Assembly: GCA_964592255.1 (NCBI GenBank)
Contig: CAZQCI010000044.1
Location: forward strand, 1-15,901
Reading direction: 5' to 3'
DNA length: 15,901 bases
Origin: CAZQCI01 sp964592255
Lineage (GTDB): Bacteria; UBA10199; SBBF01
The position numbers were made by a program, and so were the translations under genes. Position 1 is the stretch's first letter. Each line of letters starts with the position of its first letter. Below the pieces are notes generated by a model. That model had not been told where the DNA came from. It searched no databases and worked only from the letters and a program-made list of their open reading frames with translations. This document shows positions 13,278 to 15,901 of this stretch, in pieces.

Positions 13278-14417
13278 TCATCGATTTTCCAAATACTTCC
13301 CCAACCTCTCCAACCCTTCTTCAATTTTTTCCACCGAGGTCGCATAGGAAAAACGCAAATAACCTTCCCCACGCGAACCGAAGTCGATACCAGGAGTCAC
13401 AGTCACATGAGCGTGATGGAGAATATCAAAAGCCAGCTTAAGTGAATTTTTGGACACATGAGAAGCATTAACAAAAACGTAAAAAGCCCCGGTAGGATTA
13501 TAATTAATTTTAAAACCCAATTTCTTAAGACCAGTTATCATGACAAGCCGGCGCTTGGCAAACTCCTGACGCATACGCTCCACATCCGCACCTGCTTCAC
13601 GCAGAGCGACAATGCCAGCATATTGAACAAAAGAATTAGCCGAGATGATAAAATTTTGTTGAACTTTCTGTAGAGAGCGAATGTATTTTTGGGGAGCAAT
13701 GAGATAGCCTAATCTAAACCCCGTCATCGCATACGCTTTGGAGAAGCCATTGACCACAAAAGCATTGTCAGTAAATTCTAAGATGGAATGCTCTTTTCCT
13801 TCATAAACAAGCCCATGATAAATTTCATCGGAGACCACTGGCACTTTCAAGGCCGCTATTTTTTTAAGCGTGTCACGCGACAAAACGGTTCCTGTTGGGT
13901 TTGACGGGCTGGTGACAAAAATGGCCGCTGTTTTTTGAGTAATTTTTTTACGAATTTTTTCAACATTCCACTGATAATCTTCTTTTTCAAAAACAGGAAC
14001 ACTCACTACTTTCCCTTCCATAAATTCCACAAAATTCTTGTCACAGGGATAATGAGGATTTGGCAAAATAACTTCAGATCCGGATTTAAGAATAGTGGAA
14101 AAAAGAAGAAAAAAAGCGGGACTAGTCCCTTGAGTGACAATCACCTGTTCCGGGCTAATCGTCACTCCATATTTTTCTTGATAATGCTCACAAATCGCCT
14201 CACGCAACTCCCACAGTCCTTGTGAGTGAGTATATTTGGTTTTGTTATCACGAATAGCCTGGATGCAGGCTTCCTTCACACAATCAGGTGCCGCAAAATC
14301 TGGTTCTCCCAACCCAAAGGAAATAATGGACTTACCTTGCGCCTCCAATTTTTGGGACGCCTCTAACACATCCATCGCAATGAAAGATTTTATTTTTTGA
14401 GATTTTTTGGAAATCAT
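13278..14417 (-). CDS. Class I/II PLP-dependent aminotransferase (AspC-like)
   Basis: This is a fold-type I aminotransferase that transfers amino groups between an amino acid and a 2-oxo acid using pyridoxal phosphate. The 379 residues match the aspartate/alanine/aromatic aminotransferase group. Visible landmarks are FGLGEPDF (34-41), the Tyr/Ser-rich KYTHSQGLWELREAI (61-75), SPSNPTG (170-176), SDEIYHGLVY (196-205), the PLP-binding Lys227 in NGFSKAYAMTGFRLGY, and the C-terminal substrate-carboxylate Arg in YLRFSYA. The N-terminus from ATG at 14417 aligns with the family, so the start is well supported, yet it has no Shine-Dalgarno sequence. Instead it overlaps the stop codon of the upstream PIN toxin gene by 4 bp (ATGA), so its translation probably depends on reinitiation after the toxin. 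Substrate preference cannot be read. Confidence 0.92.
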   Translation of the reverse strand: MISKKSQKIKSFIAMDVLEASQKLEAQGKSIISFGLGEPDFAAPDCVKEACIQAIRDNKTKYTHSQGLWELREAICEHYQEKYGVTISPEQVIVTQGTSPAFFLLFSTILKSGSEVILPNPHYPCDKNFVEFMEGKVVSVPVFEKEDYQWNVEKIRKKITQKTAAIFVTSPSNPTGTVLSRDTLKKIAALKVPVVSDEIYHGLVYEGKEHSILEFTDNAFVVNGFSKAYAMTGFRLGYLIAPQKYIRSLQKVQQNFIISANSFVQYAGIVALREAGADVERMRQEFAKRRLVMITGLKKLGFKINYNPTGAFYVFVNASHVSKNSLKLAFDILHHAHVTVTPGIDFGSRGEGYLRFSYATSVEKIEEGLERLGKYLENR

Positions 14418-14851
14418 AGGGACAAAGGGTCAATCACTTCAAGAAAATCAAAACGATGAAAATCAGAATCACGACTATAAATGCGGCGCAGTCCATGTTC
14501 CTTCATCAAAATGGCTGTTCGAGTATCATGAAGAATATTTCCCGCCAATAAAAGTTTCCCTTCTAAAATTTCTTTGGCAACCAGTTGATGGCGCTCTGTT
14601 TCAACTAAGAGAGAAAGAGAAGGAGAAGACAGACAAGTTTCCAAAAATTTCCAGGCTTCAATCGTCTTAAACGGTTTTGGAAAAACACGAGGGTGAGTCA
14701 CAATTCTCATAAATTCGTAAAAAACAGACCATGTAGAATGCCAAGGAGTTGAAGAAGACAAACAATTTTCTAAAAAAGAAAAACATGTTTTGTGCTCCGG
14801 ACAACTTTTATTGGCAGCGTAGACAAAAATATTGGTATCAACAACAAACAT
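14414..14851 (-). CDS. vapC: PIN-domain ribonuclease toxin, VapC family
   Basis: This is the predicted endoribonuclease toxin of a type II module. Its 145 residues show the PIN acidic residues Asp5 (MFVVDTNIFVYA), Glu46 (FYEFMRIVTHP), Asp109 (NILHDTRTA) and Asp128/Asp130 (YSRDSDFHRF). The pattern with RIVTHPRVFPKP and the C-terminal FLEVIDPL is characteristic of one VapC subgroup. GGAAG lies about 7 nt before ATG at 14851. That ATG shares one base with the antitoxin stop (TGATG), and the toxin stop overlaps the aminotransferase start. The three genes are therefore tightly packed. It is not close in sequence to the toxin at 8809, so the two modules appear independently acquired. Confidence 0.9.
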   Translation of the reverse strand: MFVVDTNIFVYAANKSCPEHKTCFSFLENCLSSSTPWHSTWSVFYEFMRIVTHPRVFPKPFKTIEAWKFLETCLSSPSLSLLVETERHQLVAKEILEGKLLLAGNILHDTRTAILMKEHGLRRIYSRDSDFHRFDFLEVIDPLSL

Positions 14852-15081
14852 CAGCGTTCTTCCATGACTTGATACAGAGCCTCTCTGTTTGAAATATCAA
14901 CCAAAGGGACCCCTCCTTCAAAGGAAGGCAGTGATAAAGGGGGATTTATTTTCTTTTGACGATTATTTAACAACAAACGCAAAGCGGAAGAAACAAGCTC
15001 AGAAATGGTGGTTTTCTGCCGAGCCGCTTCCGCCTTAAGCGCACGCATCAGAGAATCCTCAATCATTAACGTGGTCTTCAT
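14851..15081 (-). CDS. vapB: Ribbon-helix-helix antitoxin, VapB family
   Basis: This is the predicted antitoxin and autorepressor of the adjacent VapC. The 76 residues start with an RHH domain: beta strand MKTTLMIED, then helices SLMRALKAEAARQKTT and ISELVSSALRLLLNN. The C-terminal tail with Pro-rich and acidic stretches (LPSFEGGVPLVDISNREALY) is the likely toxin-binding segment. No Shine-Dalgarno sequence precedes the ATG. The predicted transcription start lies only a few bases before it, which suggests a leaderless message. It is the first gene of a vapB-vapC-aminotransferase unit downstream of tRNA-Glu. Confidence 0.88.
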   Translation of the reverse strand: MKTTLMIEDSLMRALKAEAARQKTTISELVSSALRLLLNNRQKKINPPLSLPSFEGGVPLVDISNREALYQVMEER

Positions 15082-15119
15082 ATATGGAAAACCATATCTT
15101 ATTTATGGATTTATGTCAA
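15082..15119 (-). promoter_or_regulatory. vapB promoter with operator palindrome over the -10 box
   Basis: On the minus strand a consensus TTGACA (15114-15119), a 17-base spacer and TATGGT (15091-15096) form a strong sigma-70 promoter. The 16-bp perfect palindrome ATATGG-AAAA-CCATAT (15082-15097) covers the -10 box and the expected start site and reaches the base before the vapB start codon. Binding of the VapBC complex there would block polymerase directly. The predicted start site, near 15084, leaves almost no untranslated leader. Confidence 0.65.
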
Positions 15120-15131
15120 GCAAGGCTACTG

Positions 15132-15204
15132 TGCTCCCAACGGGATTCGAACCCGTGTTTATGCCGTGAGAGGGCACCGTCCTAGGCCTCTAGACGATGG
15201 GAAC
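15132..15204 (-). tRNA. tRNA-Glu (anticodon CTC)
   Basis: The minus strand folds as a complete cloverleaf of 73 nt. The acceptor stem pairs GTTCCCA with TGGGAGC, with one T/G wobble and an A discriminator. The D region reads TCGTCTAGAGGCCTAGGA, typical of tRNA-Glu. The anticodon arm is GTGCC-CTCTCAC-GGCAT with anticodon CTC, reading GAG codons. The T arm ACGGGTTCGAATCCCGT is perfect. CCA is not encoded. It lies between eno and vapB on the same strand. Confidence 0.95.
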
Positions 15205-15215
15205 ATGCCATCTTA

Positions 15216-15242
15216 TTTATAATAAACAAGAGAGAGTGGCAA
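15216..15242 (-). promoter_or_regulatory. Possible promoter for tRNA-Glu
   Basis: TATAAA (15216-15221) lies 11 bases upstream of the tRNA 5' end, with TTGCCA (15237-15242) further upstream on the minus strand. The spacer is only 15 bases, shorter than ideal. The tRNA could instead be processed from an eno readthrough transcript. Confidence 0.3.
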
Positions 15243-15280
15243 ACGAAAGGTTTTTGGGGTAGCGGTCGTTTGTAGGAATA

Positions 15281-15901
15281 CTAAAAATTAAAAACCGATT
15301 TTCCTGGATAAAAAGCCTTACTTCCTAACTCTTCCTCAATCCGCAAAAGTTGATTGTATTTGCAGACACGGTCCGTTCGACACAGGGAGCCTGTTTTGAT
15401 TTGTCCAGCCCCAGTTCCTACAGCTAAATCGGCAATGGTCGTATCTTCCGTTTCGCCAGAGCGATGGGAAATAACGGCGGTATAACCTGCTTTTTGGGCC
15501 ATGGTAATGGATTCTAAGGTTTCGGTCAGGGTTCCGATTTGGTTCACTTTAATGAGGATGGAATTAGCCACCCCTTTTTTAATACCTTCCGACAAGCGGG
15601 CTGTATTGGTCACAAATAAATCATCACCAACTAATTGAATTTTTTTCCCCAAACGATCAGTTAATAATTTCCAACCTTGCCAATCATTTTCATACAAACC
15701 ATCCTCGATGGAAACGATGGGAAAACGCTCGGTTAAATCGGCATAAAAATCAACCATCCCTGCTGAAGTTTTTTTAGAATCTTTTTCATTTTCAAGTAAA
15801 TAAGACCCATTATCATATAATTCACTTGATGCAGAATCTAAGGCTAAACAAATTTGTTTTCCAGGCTGATAACCCGCCTCTTCAATAGCCTTAAGAATCA
15901 C
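15281..15901 (-). CDS. eno: Enolase, C-terminal part (5' end outside the window)
   Basis: Enolase interconverts 2-phosphoglycerate and phosphoenolpyruvate in glycolysis and, in many bacteria, also joins the RNA degradosome. Only the last 206 codons are present; the frame is open to the window edge. Catalytic TIM-barrel landmarks are visible: ALDSASSELYD with a metal-binding Asp, SIEDGLYENDWQGW, VGDDLFVTN (second and third metal ligands), the catalytic Lys in ILIKVNQIGTLTE, SHRSGETEDTTIADLAVG and GSLCRTDRVCKYNQLLRIEE. The C-terminus ends normally. The GTG at 15901 is an internal codon, not the start. tRNA-Glu follows 76 bp downstream on the same strand. Confidence 0.97.
   Translation of the reverse strand: MILKAIEEAGYQPGKQICLALDSASSELYDNGSYLLENEKDSKKTSAGMVDFYADLTERFPIVSIEDGLYENDWQGWKLLTDRLGKKIQLVGDDLFVTNTARLSEGIKKGVANSILIKVNQIGTLTETLESITMAQKAGYTAVISHRSGETEDTTIADLAVGTGAGQIKTGSLCRTDRVCKYNQLLRIEEELGSKAFYPGKSVFNF

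Noticed and set aside
15132..15204. tRNA-Glu as an attachment site for an integrated element carrying vapBC
   Set aside because: I found no second copy of the tRNA 3' end in the window and no integrase gene; the neighbours beyond are housekeeping genes.
15240..15272. CAAACGA/TCGTTTG inverted repeat after eno as a terminator
   Set aside because: The stem is only 7 bp with a 19-base loop and no U-run follows, so evidence for termination is weak.

Overview
The window looks like a chromosomal stretch of a moderately AT-rich Gram-negative bacterium of deltaproteobacterial type. The signs are a TatT-type TRAP transporter with exported and lipoprotein components, a membrane-type (class 2) PyrD, and several families of short palindromic intergenic repeats typical of such genomes. 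The lineage is an inference; no rRNA is present. Almost everything reads on the minus strand. The only plus-strand genes are tldD and a toxin-antitoxin pair (7140-9195).

Layout from right to left, which is the direction of transcription for most genes. The 3' part of enolase enters at the right edge, followed by tRNA-Glu(CTC). Next is a vapB-vapC module whose toxin stop codon overlaps the start of a class I aminotransferase. A second minus-strand run holds rimI, pyrD, an HNH nuclease gene, an rluD-like pseudouridine synthase gene and pgeF. pgeF converges with, and overlaps by 4 bp, the toxin gene of the plus-strand tldD/TA block. A long imperfect palindrome (6998-7120) sits between divergent tldD and mtnP. 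Leftward of mtnP come a PfkB-family kinase and recO. The left end is a complete tripartite TRAP operon: tatT, dctP, dctQ, dctM.

Functionally, the TRAP operon encodes secondary uptake of an unknown and possibly non-polar ligand, because the usual carboxylate-binding Arg of the binding protein appears to be Trp. mtnP belongs to methylthioadenosine salvage. recO, rluD, rimI, pyrD, pgeF and eno are housekeeping genes. Two separate type II toxin-antitoxin modules of the RHH/PIN kind are present, each with a promoter that overlaps or abuts a short palindrome, as expected for autoregulation.

The points most worth a second look are: a class 2 PyrD carrying Cys at the catalytic Ser position; a VapBC module translationally coupled to an aminotransferase; a probably leaderless vapB transcript; a strong-looking promoter that fires straight into the palindrome ahead of tldD; a palindromic repeat placed between binding-protein and permease genes of the TRAP operon; and repeat sequences that create false N-terminal extensions on recO and rimI. 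I did not see a clearly novel multi-gene defence or biosynthetic system. No CRISPR, transposase, rRNA or phage genes were found, and no intergenic stretch exceeds 300 bp.
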